NCBI RefSeq assembly: GCF_011397635.1
Contig: NC_064775.1
Location: forward strand, 14,831,452 to 14,895,451
Reading direction: 5' to 3'
Origin: Epinephelus fuscoguttatus
Lineage: Eukaryota; Chordata; Actinopteri; Perciformes; Serranidae
DNA: 64,000 nt
Shown: positions 22,691-33,931 of the stretch, piece after piece
How the letters are laid out: each line of letters starts with the position of its first letter
Numbering within the stretch: position 1 is the first letter of the stretch
Made by a program: the position numbers and the translations under genes
Notes under the pieces: model-generated
Told to the model about the DNA's origin: nothing
What the model saw: the letters and a program-made list of their open reading frames with translations, nothing else
Databases searched by the model: none

Positions 22691-25529
22691 GGGTGTCATG
22701 CTGCTGGAAAGACAATCCGACACTTTTTCCTCCAAGTGAGGAAATAGAACATTTGTAGTTCACATAATCTGGTTGAAATCCATGCACATTTTTTCAGTGC
22801 TTGAACAGGAAACAGGACAGAAAAGTTGGTTACGTAACCTTCAAAATGACCCACTATAATTATGCACGACACCTCTGATGATAGTAAACTGATGATTTGT
22901 TGCAGCTCTAGTTTACACATATATCCAAAGTGCAATTACAAAATGATTGAGACAGTAATTCAGACAAATCAAGCAACACATGAGAGGTGCTCTGATTTTA
23001 ATAGTACTGATTCAGTATCGCGTTTTTAAAAAAGTTGCATGTTTCTTCTGTGTTGTGGAGAGAGAAGGAACTGCAGTCTGTACTGGGTTGATCAAAGTCT
23101 ATTTAAAAACATATTTAGTCATCCCTCTTTGCAGTCAATGTAAACAAACATGGGCAGACAGTGTGTGGTTAACAGCATCTAAAACAGAAGAAGTACAGGT
23201 GTGTTTACATGCTGTTCAATGTGATGCAGCTTATTGGCCATCTAGTGTTTGTTTGGTGTTTGGTTGCTTGTTCAACAAGCTGATGTGCTCATAAGTTACA
23301 TATGAAGGAGAGGAGGCAGGCTGCTGTCTGTCTGTGGGACATGGGACACATGATTTAAAGAGAAGTAGCAGACAGAAGTTGGATAGTAAGATGGTATTTT
23401 TGTGCAGAGTTTCTGAGTTTATCCATTCAGTGTCTCTGTAGCTGGATGGTGACACATCAGATGGAGCTCCATGACAGGTTCTGCTTCTGCTCCAGATCAA
23501 TGAAAGCCTGCAGGACTGATTATTCCCAACTGTGTCCAAACACGCTGTTCTGCTGGGGGTGATTTCGTCTTTCCACAGAGTTTCCCTGAAGAAGTTTGTG
23601 AAGCAGAGATTTCCATATCTGCAATAAAACAGTATCTTTGATAAAGCTGAAAAGAATTGATAGCAGCAGGGACAGGAAACACAATCAGAAAACAATAACT
23701 CTTCTCTGTATTTACATATGCACAGATATCAAATACTGACAAACCCAGCTAATGCAGGTCAATACATGGCATCATTTATAACTGTCCTCTAATATCTCAT
23801 GGTACAACAGAGTTAAATAGTGTGATTTGGTTATTTGGGTTAATTTGATCCTGCTTGTTACAAATGTTTGTCTCTAGAGAGTAAAACTGTTAAATAATAG
23901 ATAATTTTGACTCGTCAGTCCTCTTAAAATCCTTAAAATAAGTAACTTGCAATATTTTTTTTTTGCCTCCACGAGTTTAAGCACAGCCTGTGTGGTAGTT
24001 AAAATAAAATGAACAAGTAACCCACATGTTGTAGATATTCAGCAGGCAGCAGTGTAGAGCCAGCGTAGCCTAACTGGAAATACCCAGAGAGAACTGTAAC
24101 AGGTATTGTGTGGAACAGGACAGTCAGTGGACCAATGGGACAGTGCTGGAAACACTGCATGCACTTCTGCTGCTCTGGGTTACTTTGACTTAACCTTGGT
24201 TTCAAGGGGTTATTTGGCTTTTACTGCAAATTGCAGGCAAGTAATGTAACCTTGTGTAAGCTGTGTCTGAGCTACACTGAAGTTCTTTGTAATATAATGT
24301 TAATGATGCCATGTAGATAATGACCCTATCAAAGTCTTACCATTCAGGTGAATACAGTCAAAGATAAAATAGAAAATTTGAAAAACATAACAACAAAATG
24401 CAGATTATCATATCAGTTAAAATAACTCACAACATAAATTAAATTATTGAAGTTGAATATAAGAATTCCCCAGTAGTAGATATAAATCCTAAAAAAAAAA
24501 GTCAAAATTGTGTGAGCTGCAAAATGAATCTATTTAAATTAATAACTTATACAAAATATATAAATAGCTATTGTTGTTAATCTAAATTATTCTGAAGCCT
24601 GCATTGTAAAATGTTCACATCTAGGAAGTTAATAGCTTAGGTCAGTTACGCTCATCAATGAAATTGTTTGGCAGCACCAGGTCTTTGCCACTCAAAAAGC
24701 AACTTCCAGTAGACAGGTCTAATTGCTGGTGTTCTGTATGAGACATTCAGAGCATTAGTATAGCAGTAAACCATGTGAAGATACCATGACACAATGGACA
24801 CTATCAGTTATCAGTGTGTGTTGCAGTCTGAGCTTCTCTGTCGTTTGTTGTGGTGAGCAGGTCCGGCTGAGCATGCATGTTAGTGCATGTGTGTATTCCA
24901 CTTGCCAGCTCATGCAGCTGCTTTGCACTGCGCTTAAACAACGGGTACTGCTAATATAGGGATGGTGTTGTCGCTGAGGCGTAGCGCCCATCCTCCACTT
25001 CCCCCTGGTTAACACTTTGTCCTGAACTGTGAACATTTTTAGAAGCTGTTGGCTTTCAAATGCATGCATGAGTCATGTATTTGCAGCTTTAGCTCACACA
25101 TATAAATAACCCATACAAGTCAAACCATCATTCTATAGGTGGAAGATCACTTTTGATCTCTGGGTGCAATATATGGTGAAGAGAATCCAGACGCATGGTC
25201 TTTTGCTCAGTGAACCATGAGATGAGGTGGAAATCTTTTTGAGCATAAACCAAAAGGTTTGAGGAATTATATTGAGAAAAAAAGGACAAACTGAATTTTT
25301 CGAAACTCAGTGTAACCAAACTGCCACCAAAAGTCAGAGACATCAGAACTAAACCAATCATGTTGATCAATACATATAATCACGCATTAGCTATCACTAC
25401 TTTGTTTTTCTCAGCACACACTCATGGACATAGCACAGGATCAAAGAGTGCTTGGAGATAAACACAGCAGTAAGGATGTTCTTCACGTCTTCACACTGCT
25501 ATTAGGCCTGAAATCTCTAAGCCAACAGG
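22691..25529. other. Gene-free interval
   Basis: No exon with convincing splice signals and no recognised protein motif. The minus-strand frame 23231-23695 (154 residues) has no known family motif and codon use unlike a gene; I suspect an old repeat. The rest is AT-rich unique DNA. Confidence 0.35.

Positions 25530-25574
<45 letters not shown>
25530..25574 (+). repeat. (CA)n microsatellite
   Basis: Pure CA run of about 45 bases. A short (CATA)n patch lies at 25720-25741. Confidence 0.95.
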
Positions 25575-25576
<2 letters not shown>

Positions 25577-26119
25577 CCTAATAGAATCAAAGGCATTTCT
25601 CCTGTGCAGCAGCCGACCCAGTGGGTTTGTTTAAGGCTCTCTGTCACAGCAAGCTGTCAGCTCCACTGGAGCTCAGCCTTACAGACAGAGCAGGGAGCAC
25701 ACTAACACACACATGCATGCATACAGTACATACATACATACAACAACAAGCTATGACATATGTCACATTAAGTGCTCAGAAATACAGTCAGACCTTCTGA
25801 ACTTTAAATATGACCCACAGCACTCACACAGCTGATGATGAAAATAGTCATTAATAGTACTGCAACAGTATTTTGTTGAAACTGAAAGGTTCTTTTCAGC
25901 ATATCTAATAACACTGGTAGAGCTGAGATTACGTTTAATAGAAAATTGGATCAGTAGTCTCTTGGCAAAATACTATATCTTCTGAAAGCCCTATGTTCTC
26001 TCCATTCATAAAGGAATGAAACACATTTGTCAGATATCAGCTCAGTGTAATTTCTATTGCTGTGTATTTTGTCACTCAAGGTATTTCTATTTTATTTCTG
26101 CTGTGAAGGGAGAGCTGTT

Positions 26120-26620
26120 ACATTGTGATCTGACTTTTATACACTGACTTTGACTTTTTGACATAGTGTGACTTTTTAAATGACACTTTCTACTATGACT
26201 TTTTTTTATTACATTTTTTCTGACCTACCACACCATTTTTTTGGTGAAATACTATGACTTTGTTATGGCATACTTTACTATGGCTTTTCTCGACATACCA
26301 TACAATGACTTTCGTACCACTACTCTGATGTTGTAGCAGACCTCCAATATGGCTCTCACCTGTGTTCACTGCAGGTGGAGGAATACACTGCACTGACAAA
26401 AAGCCCAACACAGAAGAACCTGGACAATATGCGCACACAGAAAACACCTGATGAGAAGAAGCTGGATGGCTGTGAGTTCTGCAACCAACATTTTTTTTAA
26501 TGACACACTGTATTGTGAATTTTTGTGACATTTTTGGCATGTCTTTTTTATGAAATCTTCATGGCATGCTGTATTATGAAAACTTTTATGACAGTATGGC
26601 TTTATCTCCAGATGGATTAA
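26120..26620 (+). repeat. Degenerate 'actatgactttttt' minisatellite-like repeat
   Basis: Repeating 20-30-base units of the type catactatgactttttt occupy 26120-26330 and 26500-26610, separated by a candidate exon. Related patches occur at 30310-30490, 34550-34640 and 35085-35140. Unit spacing is irregular, so this is an eroded satellite or a repeat-rich intron filler. Confidence 0.6.
26375..26471 (+). other. Candidate internal exon A, product unknown
   Basis: Preceded by tgtgttcactgcag and followed by gtgagt, a strong donor. Of three frames only one is open throughout, and it has a polar, coding-like sequence (VEEYTALTKSPTQKNLDNMR, continuing TQKTPDEKKLDG), 97 nt, leaving phase 1. It sits inside minisatellite-like DNA that breaks off cleanly at the exon edges. 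No family is recognised. It could belong to the same gene as the candidates at 29951, 30535 and 32712, but the phases require at least one unseen exon between. It may instead be chance. Confidence 0.3.
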
Positions 26621-27320
26621 CGTAGGCAGCGCTCAAAACACAGATTGGACAATGTAATTGCTAACACTGGTACCATAATGCACACGCTCTGGTCAACACC
26701 AATATAGGGGGCACTATCACTGCAGAACAGTTAAATTTCTTCTTCTTGGTAAGCATAAATAAGTCAAAACAAAGACATCTATTCTAATATCTTAAAAATG
26801 CTAATATTTTTTCTCAGTTAAACTTTAAGCACACATTTAAACTGCACCATGTAATATTCAATATTCACTGAAACAATAAAGGCCTTAAAACTACCTTTCA
26901 GTAAAAAATTCTGGCCTATTTCTAAGTCAGGTGCCTCTTCATCGTTGCGACCCTGACCCATATGAGCTGCTATGAAAATGGATGGATGCCTAAGCGTGTT
27001 CAAGTTTTTAGTGTATCACAGATCTCAAACTTGGTGGTCGTGTTCCATTCATCTGGCGCCTGCTGATACTCTGAGCTTTGAAACAGGAACAAAGTCTGTG
27101 AATTCCTAAATTGAGTGCAATTTAATGATGATTACTGGGAGCCAATGCGAATGAATTCCCTTTGCTCCAACAGCATTTGGAGGCATCATCAAGCTTTGAC
27201 TTCAAGGTTTTGAAATTCACTTTCTTTAATAACTTCCATGAATAAATTAACCAGTTGCAGCCATCTACACGGAGACTAACATCATCTTTCTTCCATCCAT
27301 TTTCCCCCACTTTCAAGTGT
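26621..27320. other. Intergenic DNA
   Basis: No supported feature; small minus-strand frames at 26818-27003 and 27122-27316 have no motif. Confidence 0.4.
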
Positions 27321-27329
27321 CAGAGTAAA

Positions 27330-27500
27330 GTGGCCTGGTGTACCGAACACTGTTAAGCATTTGCACTCATCATTTAATCATCGCACCTCGTCCTTTGATT
27401 GATGCCTAATGAATGCCCGGGGTCTCGGTTTACAAGACGATCGCTAACAGAGCCTTGCTAATGGGTTTTGCCTGTCTGCCAGACAGCCCAGGCTTTAGGC
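27330..27500. promoter_or_regulatory. Putative deeply conserved enhancer element
   Basis: Repeat-free block with balanced base use and clustered developmental motifs: a Tcf/Lef word CTTTGAT (27393-27399), homeodomain TAATGA (27408-27413) and further catttaatca and gctaatggg words, plus CpGs (acaagacgatcgctaacag). No open coding frame. It lies about 7.6 kb upstream of the sox1 start. Conservation must be tested; the call rests on texture and motifs. Confidence 0.5.
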
Positions 27501-27829
27501 AGAGAAGTCTGCGTTTACACCAGAGCTTCAAGACTATTCATTCTGTCATTTCTCACACAGATGTAACATACTTAGAGCTGTTGTAACAGACAAAACCAAC
27601 CCAACAATATATATATTCTGAGCTGCTCTTTCTTGTTGTGGAGAGCACATCCATGTTCACATCAGTTTTGTGTATGCTGAAAAAGGGAAGCTCAGCATTG
27701 AGCTCCCAATGTAAATAAGCCCTTCAGTCATTTTCAACAGCATCTCTCACCGAGTACTTTTGCAATTAGCAGCCACATCACTCATCGCTAATAGGCTCCT
27801 TCTATAATGGTCTGAAACTAGTGGGAGAA

Positions 27830-28157
27830 AGATTGTTTTTATGTCTTAAAAAACAGTGCAGACATGGACCAAATCATGAGTGCTACATATCACTCACTAC
27901 ACAGCAAATGCTATCGAAGTATTGATGACTGAGTGTCTTAAAAGTGCACGTGTCATACGAAATATCTTTTACAACTCACTCCCACATTAAACTGCAAAGT
28001 TGTCCACTGAAGTCACAAACTTAAGCTAACAGCACGAGCACTGATGACAGAATATATATCACGCTACACTACTGAAGTGCCATTAGTTGCCATGCAACCA
28101 GCTTTCTCCAAGTTGTCATTCCTAACCTGGCAAACGCTCATTAAAGGAACTGCAATT
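27830..28157 (+). repeat. Old dispersed repeat, left half, split by an insertion
   Basis: The part 27985-28140 (ccacattaaactgc, agctaacagcac, agctttctccaagttgtcat, cctaacctg) matches 35555-35700 with many substitutions. Homology resumes after the insertion at 29125 (tttgatgcagtagc vs tttgacgcagtagc at 35721). Confidence 0.65.
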
Positions 28158-29124
28158 CACCTCTTGTCAAGACCTGCCCATGGTCCCGCCCTCCTTGGTT
28201 ACTGTTGCTAGGTTCGACAAAACTAGTCTCGCGGGGGTTTATTCCCATAGGAAACAATGGAAAATACTGGGAGATTTAACTTTCTCGTAATTTGAATTGA
28301 TCATTCTGTCCAAAACGTGGTGTCAGTGATAGAGAACAAATGTGGCTACAGTTGAGTGAACGGGCATTACATGACATATCCGAAAACTGGTGAAAATCGT
28401 TGTTTTGTCCCGATGTCTGACGGTAGCCATGGCCACTAACGTGAGCTGTCCCTCCGCGGTTGCTAGCTCTCTTGCCTGACGTTAACGTTATATTGAGAGT
28501 GTTTACAAGTTGAACACCACAGTAACAGTTAGCTGACGCTATATGAATAGCAATGTTGTCCTCTACAAATGTCAATGTTGCCAGCAAGTTAACGTTTAAT
28601 ACGAGGTGGGCCTGTCTGAGGCCTGCCCAACAGGTTAGCATAGCGAGCCAACAACAGTCTGTAGCTAGGGAAACATTGTTGGATCACATCATTTATTATA
28701 AAATATGAAAACCATATTGCTTCTCTTATTTTCGAGCATATGTAAGTATACTTATTGACAGTCGATGTGTTGAACTGCCATTGTGGTCGTCCACAGAGTC
28801 AAATCCAAAGGAGACATGATTTCCCTTAGGTTTTGGAAATGGAATAAAAACTACTCCGGGAATACGTTCTGGATATCTGGAATTACTGTTGCAGACACCC
28901 CAAGCACAGCTTTTAATCATGTTAAAATAATATAAAACACTGATTTATCCATGTTTGCCAGCCAGAAAGCTCTGCGTTTCACCATGATGCCATTTCCAAC
29001 GAGCCTGGGAGAACACAGCCTGGGGCAATGTTTGGCGAATCCCAGTACGTTAACAACTGTTGCTATGGGGAGGAGCACTCTAGTTGGTGGGTCAGTAGAC
29101 CAATCAGAAGGCCAACAAAGGGTG
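28158..29124 (-). mobile_element. DNA-transposon derivative carrying a THAP fragment, inserted in an older repeat
   Basis: Inserted DNA of about 967 bp between the two halves of an older repeat that is uninterrupted at about 35435-35830. Ends read cacctcttgt... and ...acaaagggtg, weakly inverted, flanked by aatt on both sides (28154-28157, 29125-29128). Subterminal gttgctagg / gttgctatgg words are also inverted. It contains a broken THAP start and a 121-residue minus-strand frame at 28276-28641 of unknown nature. THAP domains are found in P-type and other transposases, so an origin from such an element is likely; the exact boundaries are uncertain. Confidence 0.55.
28734..28920 (-). pseudogene. 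Broken THAP zinc-finger domain (transposase-type N-terminus)
   Basis: On the minus strand from ATG at 28920 the frame reads MIKSCAWGVCNSNSRYPERI and continues to FIPFPKPK, matching the start of a THAP domain with its first two zinc cysteines (residues 5 and 10). After KPK the domain continues in another frame, recognisable as LCGRP and YTYICSK. A stop lies just before LCGRP, and the last zinc ligand expected three residues after the final Cys is Ile rather than His. So there is at least one frameshift, one stop and one lost ligand. It is a dead fragment of a transposon or transposon-derived gene. Confidence 0.65.
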
Positions 29125-29460
29125 AATTTGATGCAGTAGCCAAGTAGTGTATAGAGAGACCAAGTCCCTCCCCTTCAGGTGTACTTCATGGGACCTTGTT
29201 CAGTAAAAAATATGAACCGTAGTCAAAAGGAAGTGACAAATAATTTTTTGATTGCATTTTTAACTGTCTTCGTGTCTGCTCCATACAGTGCGTCCGTTAC
29301 TTCAGCACAATGCAATGTTCCAGCTGCTCATTATTCCTAAACACCAGTAATCCATTGAACCGAAAGACCATTTGTCCAACTGCCAGTTATCACAAAAAGA
29401 AACACCAATTGCTCGTAAAATACACACTCTTTCAAACAGATCACCAGACCTTCCCAGGTG
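29125..29460 (+). repeat. Right half of split repeat, then plain intergenic DNA
   Basis: About 29125-29160 resumes the older repeat (gatgcagtagccaagtag). From 29160 nothing specific is seen. Confidence 0.45.
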
Positions 29461-29464
29461 CCAA

Positions 29465-29800
29465 TTAGGGCTGCACCTCAGGATCTTTTTTTCTTGGTTA
29501 ATCTCACCATTATTATTTTTTTTTGTGACACACAGATTAATGTAATCACTCTATGTCATAGTAACCCTTTCCATGAGCTGGAGAATCAATAACACTCAGA
29601 CGAAATTTCTTCAGATTTGGCACAAATGCCCAGTTTAACTCACCGATGAGCTGATTAGATTTTGGTGGTCAAAAGTCAGGATCATTGTGACCTTGCATCC
29701 ATCTCAAAGAACACCCTAAAAGATTTTTTTCAAATTTGGGACAAACATTCATCTGGACTCAACAATGGTCTGATTAGAATTTGGTGGTTCTAACTACAGG
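29465..29800 (+). repeat. Dispersed fish repeat
   Basis: Words such as aaatttcttcagatttggca, aactcaccgatgagctgatt and gattagaatttggtgg appear twice in diverged form about 120-130 bases apart, with gtgaccttgc between. This is a teleost repeat family that I recognise by its text, not by name. Confidence 0.6.
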
Positions 29801-29950
29801 AAGAGCTTGTATTTTTTGAGCAATGGGCCACTAGAGCAGTGGGCCTTTGTTTTCGGCGATTATGCGAACAAATATTTGGGTTGTGATTATGTGTTCGGGT
29901 TGTCCATCCTACCGTCTGTCCTAATGTCCTGTTGTTGTTGTTTTTTTCAG

Positions 29951-30043
29951 ACTATTGGAGTTTTGGAAAAATGAGCTGCTGAATAATGACATGGCACAAG
30001 TTTGGAAGCAAAAGAACAAGCAAGACCTGTTACGTCACCCTCT
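29951..30043 (+). other. Candidate internal exon B, product unknown
   Basis: Follows ttgttttttttcag (a good polypyrimidine acceptor) and is followed by gtgagc. Only the frame entered after one base is open: it reads LLEFWKNELLNNDMAQVWKQ and then KNKQDLLRHPL, rich in Lys, Gln, Asn and Trp as real exons often are. Length 93 nt, entering and leaving in the same phase. It joins in phase to the candidate at 30535. No family is recognised. Confidence 0.35.
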
Positions 30044-30309
30044 GTGAGCACATCCTGGTACGTAACACAGGTATTGTAGCTTCAGCAAGAGGGAGAAGTT
30101 TTGACGTCACTTACGTGGCCTGTGTTCTCTTTCTTGTTGCGTATTTTCGCAGTCTTACAACCAACTGCGACTTTCTCAACTTGCAAAATTTTCTTTTAAA
30201 TTGACAAACAAGTAATTCATGGCATGTCTATTGCTATCAACTGCAGGAGAATTGCTTTTCCGAAGTTTCCATGGGTGGAGTGTGCTGAACTTTGCCTCTC
30301 TATTGAATG

Positions 30310-30490
30310 TCAAACATTTTTATGATATTTTTATGATTTACTATACGAGGATTTTTATGACATACTGTACTATGACATTTTTTTTCATTTACTATGACAT
30401 ACTTTACGATTTATTTTTACATTTTTTATTGCATACTGTTACATTTTTTATGCCATTTTTATGGCATACCATACGATTAAATGATTTTGA
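30310..30490 (+). repeat. Degenerate 'tactatgacattttt' repeat patch
   Basis: Irregular repeats of tatgacatactttacgattt type, the same family as at 26120-26620. Single patches recur at 34550-34640 and 35085-35140. Confidence 0.6.
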
Positions 30491-30534
30491 TATTTGAATG
30501 ATTGTGTGTCGGTAATATGTTTAATCATTTGCAG

Positions 30535-30643
30535 ACAATGCTGGAGAAGCAGCGAGAGAACCACAGGGAGTTATTCAGAAGCAGCTCAGCTGCCTCTGAG
30601 ACAAGGTCAAAGACGAGCAGAGGATGCCAGACGAAGTCACAGA
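30535..30643 (+). other. Candidate internal exon C, product unknown
   Basis: Preceded by taatcatttgcag and followed by gtaagg. Two frames are open over 109 nt. One (TMLEKQRENHRELFRSSSAA...) looks more natural. The other (QCWRSSERTTGSYSEAAQLP...) is the one that joins in phase to the exons at 29951 and 32712. GC-rich compared with the AT-rich flanks. Which frame, if either, is used cannot be decided here. Confidence 0.35.
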
Positions 30644-30699
30644 GTAAGGAAACATCAGTAAGCAAAATATTCTTTGTATACTTTATTATTTCAAGTTTT

Positions 30700-31341
30700 T
30701 TTATGTGTTTTGTGTTGAAGATATTTTTGCGGCATTTTGCCATTTGAGAACTTTTACAGGAATGTTTTATTTCTTTCTTCTTTATATATTTTCTATTCTG
30801 TCACACTTGTGACCAAATGAATGGACTGAAAGACAGTGAAAGTCTCTATTTTATCATTGTGAGCTATTTTGTGACTTAAAGGGCTTTATGTGTGATGAAA
30901 TCACTTTTAACACCTTGTCACCATCACACCAGGAACATTTGATTATATCATCAGATTATCAAGTATGTCCCAGTATATATACACCTGTGTTTTGATGTAT
31001 CTTGCATGAAAACTGATGCAAAAGATTTGTGTAAAAATGGGTTAGGGTTTGGATCTGGAGAGACTTTATATGTTTTGTAAATATGGGTGAAAATGTCTCT
31101 GTTTTATGTACAGTCTGCTGAATGAACAAAGGGACTTGAAGGGCCCAGAGGAGGCGGCAAGTGGTGCGCACCAAACCAAAATTTGGTACCTATGAAATTA
31201 ACTCGTACCAGTAGTTGTAGTCATAGTAGTTGATGTTGTAGTTGTCATGTACTTGATGTATAAGTGGTTGTAGAAGTCTCATGTATAGTATGCCATTAAT
31301 TTAAAAAAGTGATAAAAAGTAATTGAAAAATGTTGTAATAT
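30700..31341. other. AT-rich DNA, nothing recognised
   Basis: Possible intron between candidate exons C and D. No repeat family or motif cluster is seen. Confidence 0.4.
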
Positions 31342-32527
31342 CCACCTTATTCCTAGCCCCCACGATATGTTGCATGAATTATCCCGTGACTTACAGCGCT
31401 GAACCGCAACCAGTGTTACCAATGGAGAACACTGGTTGCTGAACCGCAACCAGTGTTCTCCATTGGTAACTGCACACTAATCCTCTTCCTAGGATGATTG
31501 GGAAATAAAACATGTGGAACACACCACCAGTGAATTATTGGTCTGAACTGGGCTTAAGACAATGAGAACAAAATGTATGAATTTGAACATGGGCTCAATT
31601 CCCCTTAAAACATTCCCCTTAACAGAGCTGCGCTAGCTGACTGTTTGCATCTACTGCTTCTAAAAGATGATTTATGATTTCACGTGACTCATGAACGGAC
31701 ACTAACGTTCGGCAAGCATTTAACATAATTCAGTATTAATTTTAGCTCCATGAATAAATGTGATGTTTCCCAGCTAACGACGCAGTTTACACAGTTTAAT
31801 CACTGCTTAATTTATTAAATCTGAGCTCTGCTGAATTAAACATCAACAACATTAAAAATCTGTCATAGTAAATAAAGTGTAAAATGTATAACTTCAAGCA
31901 TTTATTTTTATATGATATGAAAGACATACAGCAAATCAGTAACACATTCTCAGCCTAGGTGACATAACACAATTCAAGGTATGCTGCTCAGTGTATTTTA
32001 TGACCGGCAATTTTCTAATGTAGGCACAAAAATACTGGACCAATTGTGTCCCATATTGATTCAATAAGGCACACTTTAATTACTTTTTCAATACGGGACA
32101 ATCCGATATTATACAGAACAGGTGGCAGCCTATTCCTAGGCGATGGTTACAGGAACAATCCGTTTTTGTTCGTGGTGCGCGTTCAACACTGTTGTTGAAT
32201 CCACAAATTTAGCTTTGTCTGGCTGTTAGTGACGTTACAAATGTAGAGGTGCAACAGGTACCAGAGCTCCACAAGAACATTTAGAAAATGCTAATTAGTT
32301 AATGTTAATTGAGTTAAATGATTGACAAACAAAGCAGCGTTTGCTAAATTGAAGGCAAATTACATAAAAGAAGAACTGCTGTTGGTGGTTAGTCACCATG
32401 ATTAGCCAATGAAGCTAACAATCAATGTCAGTCAATGGGACTAACTAGCTTACCGCTACTTCTGTTATCTCACCAGAGGTTTTACCAATAATCTTTTCTC
32501 AAGTAGCACCCCCTAGGAATAAGGTGG
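31342..32527. mobile_element. TIR element (about 1.19 kb) ending CCACCTTATTCCTAG
   Basis: The left end ccaccttattcctag (31342-31356) is exactly inverted at the right end ctaggaataaggtgg (32513-32527). The word cctattcctaggc recurs inside at about 32129. No transposase frame. It lies between candidate exons C and D and would be intronic if those are real. The interior contains the perfect hairpin at 31415-31470 listed separately. Confidence 0.65.
31415..31470. repeat. Perfect 25-bp inverted repeat, 6-base loop
   Basis: Arm 31415-31439 starts gttaccaatggagaacactg; arm 31446-31470 is its exact reverse complement; the loop is tgaacc. The word gctgaaccgcaaccagtgtt also occurs twice as a direct repeat (31398-31417 and 31438-31457). 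The perfection contrasts with the worn element around it. Confidence 0.95.
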
Positions 32528-32711
32528 ATAGTATGCCACAGGGTACAGCTTTCCTTTGTGGCTGTCTAAGTTAGCACTCACAGAAAAAAAACTACAAAAC
32601 AATAACAAGTTTTTGTAATATTAATTGATTTTGTAGTTTTAGTATGTACACTGATATGTATGTGACTTTAATGCCAATTCTGATGTCATCCTTCTCTTCT
32701 TTTCTCCCCAG

Positions 32712-32783
32712 ATAAGTGCCCAGCTTCTGAACCAACCTGAAGCTAGCAAGTTTCTTCACATCATTGTCGCCATCTTCTACTGA
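32712..32783 (+). other. Candidate terminal coding exon D, product unknown
   Basis: It has an excellent acceptor: a long pyrimidine run ending cttcttttctccccag. Entered in phase 0 the sequence reads ISAQLLNQPEASKFLHIIVA, then IFY and a TGA stop, 24 codons in all. Phase agrees with joining candidates B and C in one of C's open frames. The palindromic element begins about 60 bases after the stop, so any 3' end would run into it. No family is recognised. Alternative entry in another phase gives an earlier stop (NKCPASEPT). Confidence 0.35.
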
Positions 32784-33654
32784 CTCAGTTCTGCAGTGTC
32801 ACAGTGCTTTGTTTGGTGTCAATGATAACTTCAGATAACGTAAAATTCTGGTTTTCTGTGCCATAACCCCTGCGTTTCACTTCCCCGAAACACCGGGAGG
32901 AGACACACGTCTCAACTCCCTTTCCACAGTGGAGCTCTGGACACAGTGCCCTCACAACGGTGAGAACCGAACCCGGCTCTGGCGCCTTCCAAACCGGGAA
33001 CTGACAGACCACGCCACCATGCCACGCACACTTGAAACTGTTCTCTTCGTGTATTTGTCTTCTTCATTTTGGGAATGATGTCTCAAAATTCACTGCACCA
33101 AATGAGTATTGAACTCTCAACCTCCAGTCTTCAGACCAGTGTCCTTCCTCTCTGAGCTATCTTATGAGGTGCTTCACTATGGTTTAATAGCATATGTCTT
33201 CTTCACTTTGGGTTGTTTGACTACAAAATTGAACATACCAACTAAGTATTGAACTCATGATCTCTGGTCCACAGACCAGTGTTCTACCACGCTGTGCTAT
33301 CTGATCAAACATGCTTCATAACTTTCCCATAGTGTATTTGTCTTCTTTCCTTAGGGTGTTGGACCTCAAATTCACTACATTACATCGCGATTAAACGCAC
33401 CCTCTCCAGTCTTCCAACAAATCTTTTATCACACTGAACTACCTGAGACATTTAGCCTCTGTTACTACTTCCTTCTCACATTGTGCAGATACTAGTTTTT
33501 CCAGAGGTTTTGTGTGTTTGAGTTGAGTGGAAATGGTATGACCAAGTAGTTCAGGCTGTTAGTAGACTTCTGAGAAGGCAAAGGTTTTAAGGGCCAACAC
33601 CCAAAGTGAAGAAGACAAATACACAACAGAAAAGTATCATAGTGTGTTGGATCA

Positions 33655-33722
33655 GATAGCACATCGTGGTAGAAGACTTGGGCTGTAATCCAGAGGCTGA
33701 GAGTTCAATACTTAGCTGGTGT
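33655..33722 (+). pseudogene. tRNA-like unit 1
   Basis: It has tRNA order: A-box-like tagcacatcgtgg, an anticodon-position loop ctgtaat (GTA at positions 34-36) and the B-box core GTTCAATAC. Acceptor ends do not pair well, so a working tRNA is unlikely. Confidence 0.45.
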
Positions 33723-33793
33723 GGGGAATTTTGTCTAAGACATAAAATGAAGAAGACAAATACGCAATTAGTCATTAACCATTTGGGTCATGA

Positions 33794-33861
33794 GATAGCT
33801 CAGAGAGGAAGGACACTGGTCTGAAGACTGGAGGCTGAGAGTTCAATACTTAGCTGGTGCA
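33794..33861 (+). pseudogene. tRNA-like unit 2, tRNA-Phe(GAA)-resembling
   Basis: TAGCTCAGAGAGG fits the Pol III A box and GTTCAATAC fits the B-box core GTTCRANNC. The middle ggtctgaagactgg carries GAA in anticodon position. Overall order and length (about 68) resemble tRNA-Phe, which has the same tagctcag…ctgaaga…gttc layout. The anticodon stem is not paired, so it is decayed or only tRNA-derived. Confidence 0.5.
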
Positions 33862-33931
33862 GTGAATTTTGTCTAAGACACAAAATGAAGAAGACAAATA
33901 CGCAATTAGTCATTAATCATTTGGGTCATGA

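Noticed and set aside
23231..23695. 154-residue minus-strand frame
   Set aside because: No family motif, no splice signals, overlaps another long frame on the same strand; likely old repeat or chance.
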